This document shows positions 55,906 to 64,000 of a DNA stretch of 64,000 nt, piece by piece. Numbering within the stretch: the first letter of the stretch is position 1; every line of letters starts with the position of its first letter. A program made the position numbers and the translations under genes. This stretch comes from Loktanella sp. DSM 29012 (GTDB taxonomy: Bacteria; Pseudomonadota; Alphaproteobacteria; Rhodobacterales; Rhodobacteraceae). The stretch is from NCBI RefSeq assembly GCF_900110705.1, contig NZ_FOEJ01000005.1:124001-188000 (forward strand). The letters run 5' to 3'. Below the pieces are notes generated by a model. The model was given only the letters and a program-made list of their open reading frames with translations. It was not told the DNA's origin and ran no database searches.

Positions 55906-57168
55906 ATGAACATTCTGATCCTGGGCAGTGGTGGGCGTGAACACAGCCTCGCATGGGCCATCAAACAGAATCCGAAATGCGACCGCCTGATCGTGGCACC
56001 CGGCAACGCAGGCGTAGCGCAGCTTGCCGAATGCGCGGCAATCGACATTCTCGATGGTCCAGCCGTTGCGACATTTGCCGCCGAACAATCCATCGACTTC
56101 ATCGTGATCGGGCCAGAGGCACCACTGGCAGCCGGTGTGGCGGACGATCTGCGCGCCGCCGGATTTACAGTTTTCGGACCATCCGCCGCTGCAGCCCGCC
56201 TGGAATCGTCCAAATCCTTTACAAAAGCGATCTGCGATGCCTGCAACGCACCCACCGCAGCCTATGCGCATTTCACACACGCCGACGACGCCAAGGACTA
56301 CGTCCGCACCCGCCCGGCACCGATCGTCATCAAGGCAGATGGCCTTGCCGCAGGCAAAGGTGTTGTCGTCGCCGAGACAACGGAACAGGCACTTGCCGCC
56401 ATCGACGACATGATGGGCGGCCAGTTCGGTGACGCAGGCGCCGAGGTGGTGGTCGAGGATTTCCTGACCGGCGAAGAGGCCTCATTCTTTGTTCTCGTGG
56501 ACGGGACGACAGTGCTGCCGATCGGCACCGCACAGGACCACAAACGCGCCTTTGACGGTGACACCGGACCCAATACCGGCGGCATGGGGGCCTATTCTCC
56601 TGCCCCCGTGATGACCGAGGCCGTCACGCAAAAGGCACTGGACGAAATCGTGCGCCCGACCATGCGGGAAATGGCCCAGCGCGGCACGCCGTTCAACGGG
56701 GTGCTCTTTGTCGGTCTGATGATCGACGCAGGCCAACCCAGCCTCGTCGAATTCAATGTCCGCTTCGGCGACCCGGAATGCCAGGGGCTGATGATGCGCC
56801 TGGGTGGCCAGGTCCTCGACCTGCTCCAGGCCTGTGCCGAAGGCCGCCTAGACACGCAGCAGGTCCATTGGGCCGACGATCATGCCCTCAGCGTCGTCAT
56901 GGCGGCAAACGGCTATCCCGGCGACTATGAAAAGGGCAGCGTGATCGCAGCCCTCGACTCCCTGCCAGAGGACAGCTTTCACATGGCCTTTCATGCAGGG
57001 ACGGCCCGACGTGACGGGCAGACGATTGCCACCGGTGGACGCGTTCTGGCCCTCACGGCACGCGGCGACACATTGCAACAGGCCCGCGACCGCGCCTACG
57101 CCATGGTCGATGCCGTCGACTGGCCGCAGGGGTTTTGCCGTCGCGACATTGGCTGGCGCGCGCTCTGA
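55906..57168 (+). CDS. purD: Phosphoribosylamine-glycine ligase
   Basis: Second step of purine synthesis, joining glycine to phosphoribosylamine with ATP. The 420-residue ATP-grasp protein begins MNILILGSGGREHSLAWAIK, has VIGPEAPLAAGVADDLRAAG, VIKADGLAAGKGVVVAE, the EASFFVLVDG segment, DHKRAFDGDTGPNTGGMGAY and EFNVRFGDPECQ. Divergent from xseA, 71 bp between starts, as in many alphaproteobacteria. Confidence 0.98.
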   Translation: MNILILGSGGREHSLAWAIKQNPKCDRLIVAPGNAGVAQLAECAAIDILDGPAVATFAAEQSIDFIVIGPEAPLAAGVADDLRAAGFTVFGPSAAAARLESSKSFTKAICDACNAPTAAYAHFTHADDAKDYVRTRPAPIVIKADGLAAGKGVVVAETTEQALAAIDDMMGGQFGDAGAEVVVEDFLTGEEASFFVLVDGTTVLPIGTAQDHKRAFDGDTGPNTGGMGAYSPAPVMTEAVTQKALDEIVRPTMREMAQRGTPFNGVLFVGLMIDAGQPSLVEFNVRFGDPECQGLMMRLGGQVLDLLQACAEGRLDTQQVHWADDHALSVVMAANGYPGDYEKGSVIAALDSLPEDSFHMAFHAGTARRDGQTIATGGRVLALTARGDTLQQARDRAYAMVDAVDWPQGFCRRDIGWRAL

Positions 57169-57199
57169 ACCGCCGCCTTTAATTCAGGCACCTGCCCGC

Positions 57200-57241
57200 G
57201 CATCATCTTGCCGGAAATACTCCCGCCGGAGGCACCTGCCC
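57200..57241 (+). repeat. Dispersed intergenic repeat, copy D
   Basis: GCATCATCTTGCC, two G, AAATACTC and then the CCCGCCGGAGGC block, behind purD. It is flanked by direct copies of GGCACCTGCCC (57187-57197 and 57231-57241). Confidence 0.8.
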
Positions 57242-57292
57242 CTGCAACCGGCACGACGCCCAGCGACAATGTAATGCCCGCTCAAGCGCCCG

Positions 57293-57313
57293 GCGATTTT
57301 CGCAGAAAATCGC
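57293..57313. repeat. Hairpin with TTTTCGC-type core
   Basis: GCGATTTT and GAAAATCGC pair around a short CGCA-type loop. It resembles the palindromes at 7431-7494 and sits in the purD/carD convergent gap. Confidence 0.55.
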
Positions 57314-57326
57314 GCCAGACATGGAA

Positions 57327-57354
57327 AAGGCCGCGTCCTCCCAAACGCGGCCTT
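57327..57354 (-). terminator. Intrinsic terminator of carD
   Basis: AAGGCCGCGT (57327-57336) pairs with ACGCGGCCTT (57345-57354). On the minus strand it is followed by TT and lies 25 bp behind the carD stop; it may also serve purD. Confidence 0.75.
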
Positions 57355-57379
57355 CCCCCTCCCCCGGTGTGACGGGCTG

Positions 57380-57886
57380 TTACGCCGCGCGCCCCACCAG
57401 AACCGATCCGATCTCTTCTGCGGCAGCCTTTTCGTCGTTGCCGGCGACAACCGCGATCTCGCGCGTCAGTCGCTCCAGTGCAGCCTCATAGAGCTGTCGT
57501 TCGGAATAGCTTTGCTCGCGCTGATCATCCGCACGATGCAGATCACGCACCACTTCGGCAATAGCGATCAGGTCGCCCGAGTTGATTTTTTGCTCGTACT
57601 CCTGGGCGCGCCGTGACCACATCGCCTTCTTGACCTTGGCCTTGCCGCGCAGGGTCTTCATCGCGTTGCTGACAACCTCTGGCGTGGACAGCGGACGCAT
57701 GCCCACTTCCGTCGCCTTGTGGGTTGGGACACGCAGCGTCATCTTGTCCTTTTCAAAGGCGATGACGAACAGTTCCAACTCGAATCCCGCAACTTCCTGC
57801 GTCTCGACGTTCACGATCTTGCCGACGCCATGCGCCGGGTAGACGACGAAATCGTTAGGCTGGAAATCTTTCTTCTTCTTGCTCAT
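57380..57886 (-). CDS. carD: CarD-family transcription factor (CdnL)
   Basis: A 168-residue global regulator that binds the RNA polymerase beta subunit and stabilises open promoter complexes. The N-terminal RNAP-interaction domain starts MSKKKKDFQPNDFVVYPAHG, with VGKIVNVETQEVAGFELE and MTLRVPTHKATEVGMRPL; the C-terminal helical part has MWSRRAQEYEQKINSGDLIA and YSERQLYEAALERL. The ATG at 57886 is the family N terminus, with AAAGGA upstream. Located beside fdxA on the same strand, separated by a terminator. Confidence 0.95.
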   Translation of the reverse strand: MSKKKKDFQPNDFVVYPAHGVGKIVNVETQEVAGFELELFVIAFEKDKMTLRVPTHKATEVGMRPLSTPEVVSNAMKTLRGKAKVKKAMWSRRAQEYEQKINSGDLIAIAEVVRDLHRADDQREQSYSERQLYEAALERLTREIAVVAGNDEKAAAEEIGSVLVGRAA

Positions 57887-57995
57887 GGCAGTCCTTTCCA
57901 TGACCCGACGCAAACATCCCCGTCGGAAATTCCGGCGGGGCCATGCGGATAAAATGTCGGATCAAAACAGTAGCATTGTAGTGATCATACCATAA

Positions 57996-58024
57996 AAAAG
58001 GCCCCAGCGAAAGCGGGGCCTTTT
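57996..58024 (-). terminator. Intrinsic terminator of fdxA
   Basis: AAAAGGCCCC and GGGGCCTTTT pair around AGCGAAAGC. On the minus strand it runs into a T-rich stretch, 52 bp beyond the fdxA stop. The only other content of the 57887-58075 gap is the leader of carD. Confidence 0.85.
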
Positions 58025-58075
58025 GGACGATTATTCCCATGAAAACATGGGGTCGCAATGCGAATCAGTCGCGAA

Positions 58076-58411
58076 TCATCCGCCTTCGCCGGCAGCCTCG
58101 GAAAACAGTTCCATCTTGCCGTCCTTGCCGTCCATCTCCTCGGCACCCGGCAGCGGGTCCTTCTTGGTGATGATGACCGGCCACAGCTCGGAATACTTGC
58201 GGTTGAACTCGACCCACTTTTCCATGTCCGGCTCGGTATCGGGGCGGATGGCGTCGGCGGGGCATTCGGGTTCGCAGACACCGCAGTCGATGCATTCATC
58301 GGGATGGATCACCAGCATGTTCTCGCCCTCGTAGAAACAATCGACAGGGCACACCTCGACGCAATCGGTGTATTTGCAGGCAATGCAGTTGTCATTGACG
58401 ATATAGGTCAT
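58076..58411 (-). CDS. fdxA: Seven-iron ferredoxin
   Basis: A 111-residue electron carrier with one [3Fe-4S] and one [4Fe-4S] cluster. The ligands are C9, C17, C21 (with C12 close by) in [14 protein letters not shown] and C40, C43, C46, C50 in [13 protein letters not shown]25 also lies in [10 protein letters not shown]. The C-terminal helix region [15 protein letters not shown] is typical of FdxA. The partner enzymes are unknown. Confidence 0.97.
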   Translation of the reverse strand: MTYIVNDNCIACKYTDCVEVCPVDCFYEGENMLVIHPDECIDCGVCEPECPADAIRPDTEPDMEKWVEFNRKYSELWPVIITKKDPLPGAEEMDGKDGKMELFSEAAGEGG

Positions 58412-58461
58412 GCGGTATCACTCAGAATTTGGTTGAAAACTCACTAGGACAGTCGGTTTGG

Positions 58462-58836
58462 TCATTCAAGCGGGAATGGCCCCTTGGTCGTCATGTCGCG
58501 GCGGTCCTTGCCGGTCGGGCGTCCCTTGCCTTCGTATTTCGGGGCGGGCGGACGGGCAACACGTTCGGGCGACATGTCGTCATACAGCGCCTGCGCCTCC
58601 GGTGCCGGACCGCGCCTGATACCGCAACCCAGGATTTTCACGACCCGGACCGCATCATCCTGCACGAAGGTCAGCACGTTTCCGGGGCCCACATTGCGGG
58701 CTGGTTTCGACACGGGCGTGCCGTCGACCCGCACCTTGCCCCCCGACACGACCCCGGCGGCCAGGCTGCGCGATTTGAAAAACCGCGCATGCCATAGCCA
58801 TTTATCAAGCCGGATCGTATCGCCGGGCGCGCTCAC
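58462..58836 (-). CDS. RNA-binding S4 domain protein (HslR-like)
   Basis: A 124-residue protein with an S4 RNA-binding domain: IRLDKWLWHARFFKSRSLAA, GGKVRVDGTPVSKPARNVG and VLTFVQDD, then a basic tail with KYEGKGRPTGKDRRDM. HslR proteins bind stalled 50S subunits with peptidyl-tRNA and take part in rescue. The start overlaps the helicase stop (ATGA at 58833-58836), so the two are translated together. Confidence 0.92.
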   Translation of the reverse strand: MSAPGDTIRLDKWLWHARFFKSRSLAAGVVSGGKVRVDGTPVSKPARNVGPGNVLTFVQDDAVRVVKILGCGIRRGPAPEAQALYDDMSPERVARPPAPKYEGKGRPTGKDRRDMTTKGPFPLE

Positions 58837-61604
58837 TCAGGCTTGAACCCCGAAAGCGCTGCAGCAAAGGGATTGTCCGGGTCGATCTTCTTTTCGGGAC
58901 GCTTGGGTTTTGCGGCAAAACTCTGCGGCTTGTCGGTTGGCGGCTTGCCCTTGCCTTTCGGCTTGCCCCGGCCCTTGCCGGCCGGTTTGTCGCCGCGCGG
59001 CCTGTCGCCTGCCGGCTTACCCTGCTGACGTGCCGCACGCCCACCCCAGGTAAAGGTGTAGAACGTTTCCATTTCCGGCGCTGCGGGTTCTGCGGGTTCC
59101 GCGGTCTCGACGATTCCGGTCGCGGCATCACCGATCGCATCGCCCTGTGGCGCGGCATCAGTCGCGGCAGTCTCGCCCTCGATCGCATCGGAGGTCGCAT
59201 CCTTTGCAGGGTCTTCAGCCTTTGGTGCCTTGACCTTGGGACGTTCGCCCGGTTCCGCCTTGTAACCCAGACCCGTCATCAAGTTGGCAAACTGCACCAG
59301 CGTCATGCCGGTGATCGACAACATATCCGCCGTCGCCTCGAAACCGCCGCGCGAATCGCGGTCGCGCAGCATGTCGGCCAGCCGTTCCAGCATGTCGATG
59401 CGGATCGCACGTTCGCCCGCAGCGCGGTAACCCGCCATCGTGTAATAGCCCTGCGGCACACCCGCAGCCGCAGGCACGGTCACCAGACCCGGTGGCGGGC
59501 TTTCGGGGAATTCCGACAGATCGTTGTGCAGCGCCCACAGGACCAGACGCAGACGCGTCGGCGCGGGTTTCAGCAGCAGCGGCATGAAAATGGTAAATTG
59601 CCCGAACCGGATGCCATGCTTGCGCAACGCGCCGCGCGCGTCCTGATCCAGCGCCTTGACCTCGTCGGCGACCTCACCACGGGTGATGATCCCGAAATGT
59701 TCGACCAGACGGTAGGCAAAGCCCTTGGCCGCACCAGTCAGCGCCGCGTCATTCGCCAGCGTCAGCAGCGGTTCCATTGCCGCGGCCACCTTGCGGTCGA
59801 TGAAATGCTGCAACCGGCGCTGCACCTTGGCGGCCACGTCCGGACCGGCCTCGTCATCGACGAACACGGTGACTGACGGTTTCAGCGGATCCGATCCCTT
59901 GGACAGCTTGCCCACGGCCTGATCGCCCCACATCAAACCACCCTGTTCGGTGAAATCGATCTCGGTGTCGGGTGCGTTGTAAAACCGGTCGGCACGCAGA
60001 TGAAACTGCGGCGCAAGGGCGGCCACACTGGCCTGCCGCAGGGTTTTCGCCTCGTCGGGCGACCCTGCCTTGTCCATGCGAAACCGAAAGCCTTCCAGCT
60101 TGCCGATGAATTCGCCCTCTACCGTCACTTCGCCCTGGTCGTTCACGTCAGCCACAAGGCTCTCCTTTTGTTTGAGCCGGCGCAGCAAGACACTGGTGCG
60201 CCGGTCCACAAATCTTTGCGTCAGCGCGCCATGCAGCGCATCCGACAGTCGGTCTTCTACAGCGCGGGTTGCATCGCGCCAATGGTTTTCATCCCGCAGC
60301 CAGCCCTTGCGTTGCGCCACATAGGTCCATGTGCGGATATACGCCAGCCGTTTGGACAGCGTGTCGATATCTCCGTCATCCCGGTCGATCCGCGCAACCT
60401 GTAGCGCGAACCAGTTCTCGTCCACATGCCCGCTTTGATGCAGGTCGGTGAAAATCCGCGTCAGCAGGCTGGCATGTTCACCGCGACTGATCCCGCGAAA
60501 ATCGGGAATCCGGCACACATCCCACAACAACCGCACGGACGGGCCGTCATGCGCGCGCGCTGTGATCAGGCTGTCCTCGCTCAGCGCACGCAACGCCGCC
60601 AGGTCGTCGCTTTCGCGGACGCGGGTCAGCCAATCGTCCTGGGTATGTTTTTCCAGCGTTTGCAGCAGCCGCTTGACCGACCCGAATTGCAGGTCACTGT
60701 TGCGCCACATCAGCTTTTTGACAGGCTGGAACCGATGCGTCGTGATCTGCTCGATCGTGCCGTCATCCAATTCTGACGCCTCGCCCGTCACCCCGAATGT
60801 GCCGCTGGCCGTATGACGCCCGGCACGCCCGGCAATCTGCGCCAGCTCCTCTGGCCGCAATTCCCGCATCCGCGTGCCATCGAATTTCGACGTCGCCGAA
60901 AAGGCCACGTGTTTGACGTCCAGGTTCAGCCCCATCCCGATGGCATCGGTCGCCACCAGGTAATCGACATCACCGTTTTGATACATCTCGACCTGCGCGT
61001 TGCGGGTGCGGGGCGACAGCGCCCCCATGACGACGGCAGCGCCACCCTTCTGGCGGCGCAGCAGTTCGGCAATCGCATAGACATTTTCAACCGAAAACCC
61101 GACGATGGCCGACCGTGCAGGCATCCGGCTTAGCTTTTTCGAACCTGTGTGGGTCAGCGTGCTGAACCGCTCTCGGTGAACGAATTCGACGCCGGGCACC
61201 AGCGCGTTGATCGCACCCCGGATCGTTTCCGCCCCCATGAACAGGGTTTCCTTCAGCCCGCGCGCATGCAGCAGACGGTCGGTAAAGATGTGGCCCCGTT
61301 CGGGATCGGCACAAAGCTGGATTTCATCGACGGCCAGAAAATCGCAGCCCATGCCCGTGGGCATCGCCTCGACCGTGCAGACCCAATAGGCCGCCCGCGG
61401 CGGCACGATGCGTTCCTCGCCCGTGACCAACGCCACGACCCCCGGCCCGCGCGCGCGCACCAATCTGTCATAGACCTCGCGCGCCAGCAGACGCAGCGGC
61501 AGACCGATCACACCCGTCCGGTGCCCCAGCATCCGGTCAATCGCGAGATGCGTCTTGCCGGTGTTCGTCGGCCCCAAAACGGCCGTGATACGTGAGGGTT
61601 GCAT
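58833..61604 (-). CDS. SUV3-like superfamily 2 RNA/DNA helicase
   Basis: A 923-residue helicase, similar in domain order to mitochondrial SUV3, the RNA helicase of the degradosome. Walker A GPTNTGKT is at residues 11-18, DEIQ in FLAVDEIQLCADPERGHI is motif II, SATSKFDGTRMREL is close to motif V, and IAGRAGRHTASGTFG is motif VI. Long accessory and C-terminal regions follow, ending in a low-complexity Lys/Pro/Gly-rich tail (about 840-923) likely to bind nucleic acid. It stands upstream of the S4 protein gene and the pair may act together on RNA; this is inference. Confidence 0.92.
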   Translation of the reverse strand: MQPSRITAVLGPTNTGKTHLAIDRMLGHRTGVIGLPLRLLAREVYDRLVRARGPGVVALVTGEERIVPPRAAYWVCTVEAMPTGMGCDFLAVDEIQLCADPERGHIFTDRLLHARGLKETLFMGAETIRGAINALVPGVEFVHRERFSTLTHTGSKKLSRMPARSAIVGFSVENVYAIAELLRRQKGGAAVVMGALSPRTRNAQVEMYQNGDVDYLVATDAIGMGLNLDVKHVAFSATSKFDGTRMRELRPEELAQIAGRAGRHTASGTFGVTGEASELDDGTIEQITTHRFQPVKKLMWRNSDLQFGSVKRLLQTLEKHTQDDWLTRVRESDDLAALRALSEDSLITARAHDGPSVRLLWDVCRIPDFRGISRGEHASLLTRIFTDLHQSGHVDENWFALQVARIDRDDGDIDTLSKRLAYIRTWTYVAQRKGWLRDENHWRDATRAVEDRLSDALHGALTQRFVDRRTSVLLRRLKQKESLVADVNDQGEVTVEGEFIGKLEGFRFRMDKAGSPDEAKTLRQASVAALAPQFHLRADRFYNAPDTEIDFTEQGGLMWGDQAVGKLSKGSDPLKPSVTVFVDDEAGPDVAAKVQRRLQHFIDRKVAAAMEPLLTLANDAALTGAAKGFAYRLVEHFGIITRGEVADEVKALDQDARGALRKHGIRFGQFTIFMPLLLKPAPTRLRLVLWALHNDLSEFPESPPPGLVTVPAAAGVPQGYYTMAGYRAAGERAIRIDMLERLADMLRDRDSRGGFEATADMLSITGMTLVQFANLMTGLGYKAEPGERPKVKAPKAEDPAKDATSDAIEGETAATDAAPQGDAIGDAATGIVETAEPAEPAAPEMETFYTFTWGGRAARQQGKPAGDRPRGDKPAGKGRGKPKGKGKPPTDKPQSFAAKPKRPEKKIDPDNPFAAALSGFKPE

Positions 61605-61628
61605 GATCGTCCCCGCAGGGGCGGCGCG

Positions 61629-62177
61629 TCACAGCGACGTGCCATCCAGTTCGACTGACAGACGGTCAATTGCCATGTCGACCCCGTCGATATGCTGGGC
61701 AATGTCACGGATTCGCTGATAGACCTCAAGCGCCTCTTGCGGACGGTCCAATTGTTGCAAGATCACCGCCAGCCCGCGCATTGCGTTGAAATGCCGCGGG
61801 TTCAGTTCCAGCGCGGTCCGCAGATCATCCAGCGCCAGTCCGATCTGTTCCTGCGCATAGAACGCCGAGGCCCGCAGGCTGTAACCCTGGGCAAAATCGG
61901 GGGCATGGTCGATCAACGCACTCAGGTGATCGACGGCCAGCGCAGGGTTGCCATCCGCCAGCGCATCCTCGCCCCGGCGCAGCAACAGATCCATGGCAGG
62001 CGACCCGCTGCGCGACCATTGCGTCTCGATCTGTCCGCGAATGCCCTCCGCCTCGGACGGGTCGGCCTGTGCCAGCCGGTCGAACAATGAATCAAGCTCG
62101 GCCGTCTGGGCCGCGGCAACACCGCACCACAAGAGTGTCGCAACGACAGAGTTGAAGAAGAGATGATGTATCGACAT
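61629..62177 (-). CDS. Exported TPR protein
   Basis: A 182-residue protein with a signal peptide (HHLFFNSVVATLLWCGVAAA) and about three tetratricopeptide repeats: from LLLRRGEDALADGNPALAVD, then AQGYSLRASAFYAQEQIGLA and HFNAMRGLAVILQQLDRPQE. Located in the periplasm, probably a protein-protein adaptor. The ATG at 62177 is the signal peptide start. It lies 24 bp upstream of the helicase gene and may be cotranscribed with it. Confidence 0.9.
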   Translation of the reverse strand: MSIHHLFFNSVVATLLWCGVAAAQTAELDSLFDRLAQADPSEAEGIRGQIETQWSRSGSPAMDLLLRRGEDALADGNPALAVDHLSALIDHAPDFAQGYSLRASAFYAQEQIGLALDDLRTALELNPRHFNAMRGLAVILQQLDRPQEALEVYQRIRDIAQHIDGVDMAIDRLSVELDGTSL

Positions 62178-62253
62178 ACCGTCACTGTAGTTTAAAACCA
62201 GCCCGATACCAGTGGGCGCAGGCATCCAGCCCCCAAACCGAGGACACATTCCC

Positions 62254-62550
62254 ATGAGCGATATCGTCTCTGCCGCCGTCACCCAGTTGAACGCCAAGAT
62301 GGATGGCGAATCCTTTGACGGCACCGCCAAGTTCGTGATCGAGGGCGAAGGTGCCCTGATGATCGCAGGCACCGATGTCACTGCCTGCGCCGACGACGCA
62401 GAGGCCGACGTGACGCTGACTGCCAGCCGCGACACCTTCGAGGGCATCATGACCGGCGACGAGAACCCCACGGCGGCCTTCATGACCGGCAAGCTGACCA
62501 TCGACGGCGACATGGGCAAGGCCATGGCGCTGGCCGGGGTGATTTCCTGA
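62254..62550 (+). CDS. SCP2 sterol-binding domain protein
   Basis: A 98-residue single-domain protein of the SCP2 fold, a hydrophobic-cavity lipid binder. It begins MSDIVSAAVTQLNAKMDGES, has GTAKFVIEGEGALMI and ADVTLTASRDTFEGIMTGDE, and ends with AFMTGKLTIDGDMGKAMALA, the family C-terminal helix. In bacteria the ligand is a fatty acid or lipid. It precedes the hydrolase gene by 4 bp and may be coupled with it. Confidence 0.93.
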   Translation: MSDIVSAAVTQLNAKMDGESFDGTAKFVIEGEGALMIAGTDVTACADDAEADVTLTASRDTFEGIMTGDENPTAAFMTGKLTIDGDMGKAMALAGVIS

Positions 62551-62554
62551 TCCG

Positions 62555-63490
62555 ATGAGATACGCGCCGCTCCATTCCGATCTTGCCGACGGCCCGGACG
62601 CCGGGGCGGCGCATTGGCTGAAAACCACCGACAACAAACAGATCCGCGTGGGCCACTGGGTGAGCGACGCGGATCGCGGCACCGTGCTGCTGTTTCCGGG
62701 CCGCACGGAATACATCGAAAAATACGGTCGCGCCGCGCGCGACCTGCGTGACCGCGGTTATGCCACATTGGTGGTGGACTGGCGCGGTCAGGGGTTGGCA
62801 GACCGGCTGACCCCCCATCGCGCCACAGGTCACGTCGACCTGTTTTCCGACTATCAAAAGGACGTGGCCGCCATGCTGACCCATGCGCGCGACCTCGGCC
62901 TGCCCAAACCGTTCTATCTGATCGCGCATTCCATGGGCGGTGCGATCGGCCTGCGCGCCCTGATCGAGGGTCTGCCGGTGCGCGCCGCGATGTTCAGCGC
63001 GCCGATGTGGGGCATCCAGATGAAACCCACGCTGCGCCCGTTCGCCTGGGGGCTGTCATCGCTGTCGCGCAAGATGAATTTCGACACTGCCATGGCGCCG
63101 GGCCAAAAGGTCGAGAATTATATCGAACGCATGGCCTTCGAGGCGAACGAACTGACGTCCGACCGCGAGATGTTCGACTACATGCTCAACCAGATCAGCG
63201 CTGAACCCGACCTGTCGCTAGGCGGTCCTTCCTTGCGCTGGCTGAACGAGGCGCTGACCGAATGCCGCAACCTTGCGCGGCTGACCTCGCCACGCACCCC
63301 CTGCGTGACCTTCCTCGGGACCGCCGAAACCATCGTCGATGCGCACCGTATCCGCGCGCGCATGGCCAAATGGCCCGGCGGCACGCTGGACATCATCGAG
63401 GCCGGCAAGCACGAGGTCATGATGGAGGACGCGGACACCCGCGCGCGCGTGTTCGACACCGCCTGCACGATGTTCGACGCCAACACCTGA
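62555..63490 (+). CDS. Alpha/beta hydrolase, lysophospholipase-like
   Basis: A 311-residue serine hydrolase of the monoacylglycerol lipase/lysophospholipase L2 group. The nucleophile is Ser126 in the elbow AHSMGGAIG; LLFPGRTEYIEKYGRAA and VVDWRGQGLAD are the oxyanion region; the His is likely in AGKHEVMMED. It has no signal peptide, so it is cytoplasmic. Together with the SCP2 gene before it this suggests lipid handling. Confidence 0.92.
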   Translation: MRYAPLHSDLADGPDAGAAHWLKTTDNKQIRVGHWVSDADRGTVLLFPGRTEYIEKYGRAARDLRDRGYATLVVDWRGQGLADRLTPHRATGHVDLFSDYQKDVAAMLTHARDLGLPKPFYLIAHSMGGAIGLRALIEGLPVRAAMFSAPMWGIQMKPTLRPFAWGLSSLSRKMNFDTAMAPGQKVENYIERMAFEANELTSDREMFDYMLNQISAEPDLSLGGPSLRWLNEALTECRNLARLTSPRTPCVTFLGTAETIVDAHRIRARMAKWPGGTLDIIEAGKHEVMMEDADTRARVFDTACTMFDANT

Positions 63491-63520
63491 CGCAGGCTCT
63501 GCGGCAATGCCGCCCGCGCC

Positions 63521-63562
63521 GCATCATCTTGCCCCAAATACTCCCGCCGGAGGCACCCGCCC
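63521..63562 (+). repeat. Dispersed intergenic repeat, copy E
   Basis: GCATCATCTTGCC, two C, AAATACTC and then CCCGCCGGAGGC, nearly the same as copy D, downstream of the hydrolase gene. Confidence 0.8.
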
Positions 63563-63643
63563 TCACAGGCCCGCGTGTCCGCCTGTCAGGATAAAATCCG
63601 GCTGCCATCTCGTCACCCGGACATGCGGCCCTAACTGATCGCC

Positions 63644-64000
63644 ATGGCTGACGTACTGACCTTTACCGACCGGGGTATCTATTGCCCGGCGGGTGATTTC
63701 TACATCGATCCGTGGCGACCCGTGGACCGGGCGCTGATCACGCATGGCCACGCGGATCATTCGCGCTGGGGCATGCGCTCTTACCTCGCGACCGAGGCGG
63801 CGGCACCCGTCATCCGCCACCGTCTGGGCGACATCACGCTCAATACCATCCGCTACGGCGAAACGCGCCAGATCGGCAGTGCGACCGTGTCTTTCCATCC
63901 CGCAGGCCATGTGCCCGGCTCTGCGCAGATCCGGGTGGCGGTCGGCGGTCAGGTCTGGGTCGCCTCGGGGGATTATAAAACCGTGGCCGACGGGCTGTCC
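63644..64000 (+). CDS. Ligase-associated DNA exonuclease (MBL fold), 5' part
   Basis: The first 119 residues of an MBL-fold/beta-CASP-like exonuclease. It starts MADVLTFTDRGIYCPAGDFY and has IDPWRPVDRALITHGHADHS (metal motif HGHADH), RYGETRQIGSATVSFHPAGH and VASGDYKT. This family is linked to bacterial ATP-dependent DNA ligases and a partner helicase in repair clusters; such genes would be expected beyond the window edge. The gene continues past 64000. Confidence 0.88.
   Translation, partial: MADVLTFTDRGIYCPAGDFYIDPWRPVDRALITHGHADHSRWGMRSYLATEAAAPVIRHRLGDITLNTIRYGETRQIGSATVSFHPAGHVPGSAQIRVAVGGQVWVASGDYKTVADGLS

Overview
The window is a GC-rich, gene-dense stretch of an alphaproteobacterial chromosome. 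Gene content and order point to the family Rhodobacteraceae, most likely a marine member of the Roseobacter group: glyQ - DUF6446 - glyS - PPDK, paired Lrp regulators beside ilvC, a lone ctaD, a SAM-II riboswitch in front of metZ, and CarD next to a 7Fe ferredoxin. The genus cannot be fixed from the sequence alone. Most of the window is core housekeeping DNA with short spacers and many ATGA-type overlaps.

Layout. 1-831: a decayed patch beside tRNA-Ser(UGA), with a nonsense-ridden selenium-binding/methanethiol oxidase remnant and an integrase remnant. 1055-7428: a + strand envelope and DNA-metabolism run (SPOR lipoprotein, D-Ala-D-Ala carboxypeptidase, tmk, holB, tatD, MBL hydrolase, AEC transporter). 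7500-13100: a - strand polyamine-type ABC uptake operon with a DUF1330 gene inside it. 13302-16818: tRNA-Leu(GAG), a DUF2306 protein, a membrane LytTR regulator next to lipB, and an SbtA/SbtB-like bicarbonate transport pair. 17049-21590: ctaD, a frameshifted GNAT pseudogene, DUF2244, yqeY and carA. 21651-28756: a glycosyltransferase broken by an amber codon, a GntR regulator, a UbiH-type hydroxylase, a class V aminotransferase with two Lrp genes, and ilvC. 29057-33961: DMT exporter, glmM-folP-folB, SleB-type hydrolase. 34110-40261: PPDK-like protein and glyS/DUF6446/glyQ. 40425-48435: an inactive trypsin-like envelope protein, TrkH, a frameshifted glyoxalase gene, folE2, riboswitch-controlled metZ, GST and a PilZ-like protein. 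48432-55834: yciB-ftsY, a lytic transglycosylase, an orphan fused NuoE/NuoF-type (formate dehydrogenase beta) subunit, an AlkB-type hydroxylase and xseA. 55906-64000: purD, carD, fdxA, an S4 protein with an SUV3-like helicase, a TPR protein, an SCP2 protein, a lysophospholipase-like hydrolase and the start of a ligase-associated DNA exonuclease.

How the parts relate. Several operons tie one pathway together by overlap: folB-folP-glmM, dacF-tmk-holB, glyQ-DUF6446-glyS, S4 protein-helicase. Folate synthesis is represented by folE2, folB and folP. Methionine synthesis (metZ) is controlled by a SAM-II riboswitch with a terminator behind it. Four genes are damaged (mtoX-like, GNAT, GT2, glyoxalase), suggesting ongoing loss of accessory functions or sequence errors at those sites. 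I found no CRISPR array, prophage, intact insertion sequence or recognisable defence system. The most unusual signals are a dispersed intergenic repeat (five copies), the PPDK-like protein with a divergent ATP-grasp half, the orphan NuoEF fusion, the SbtAB-like pair in an apparent heterotroph, and the pseudoprotease.
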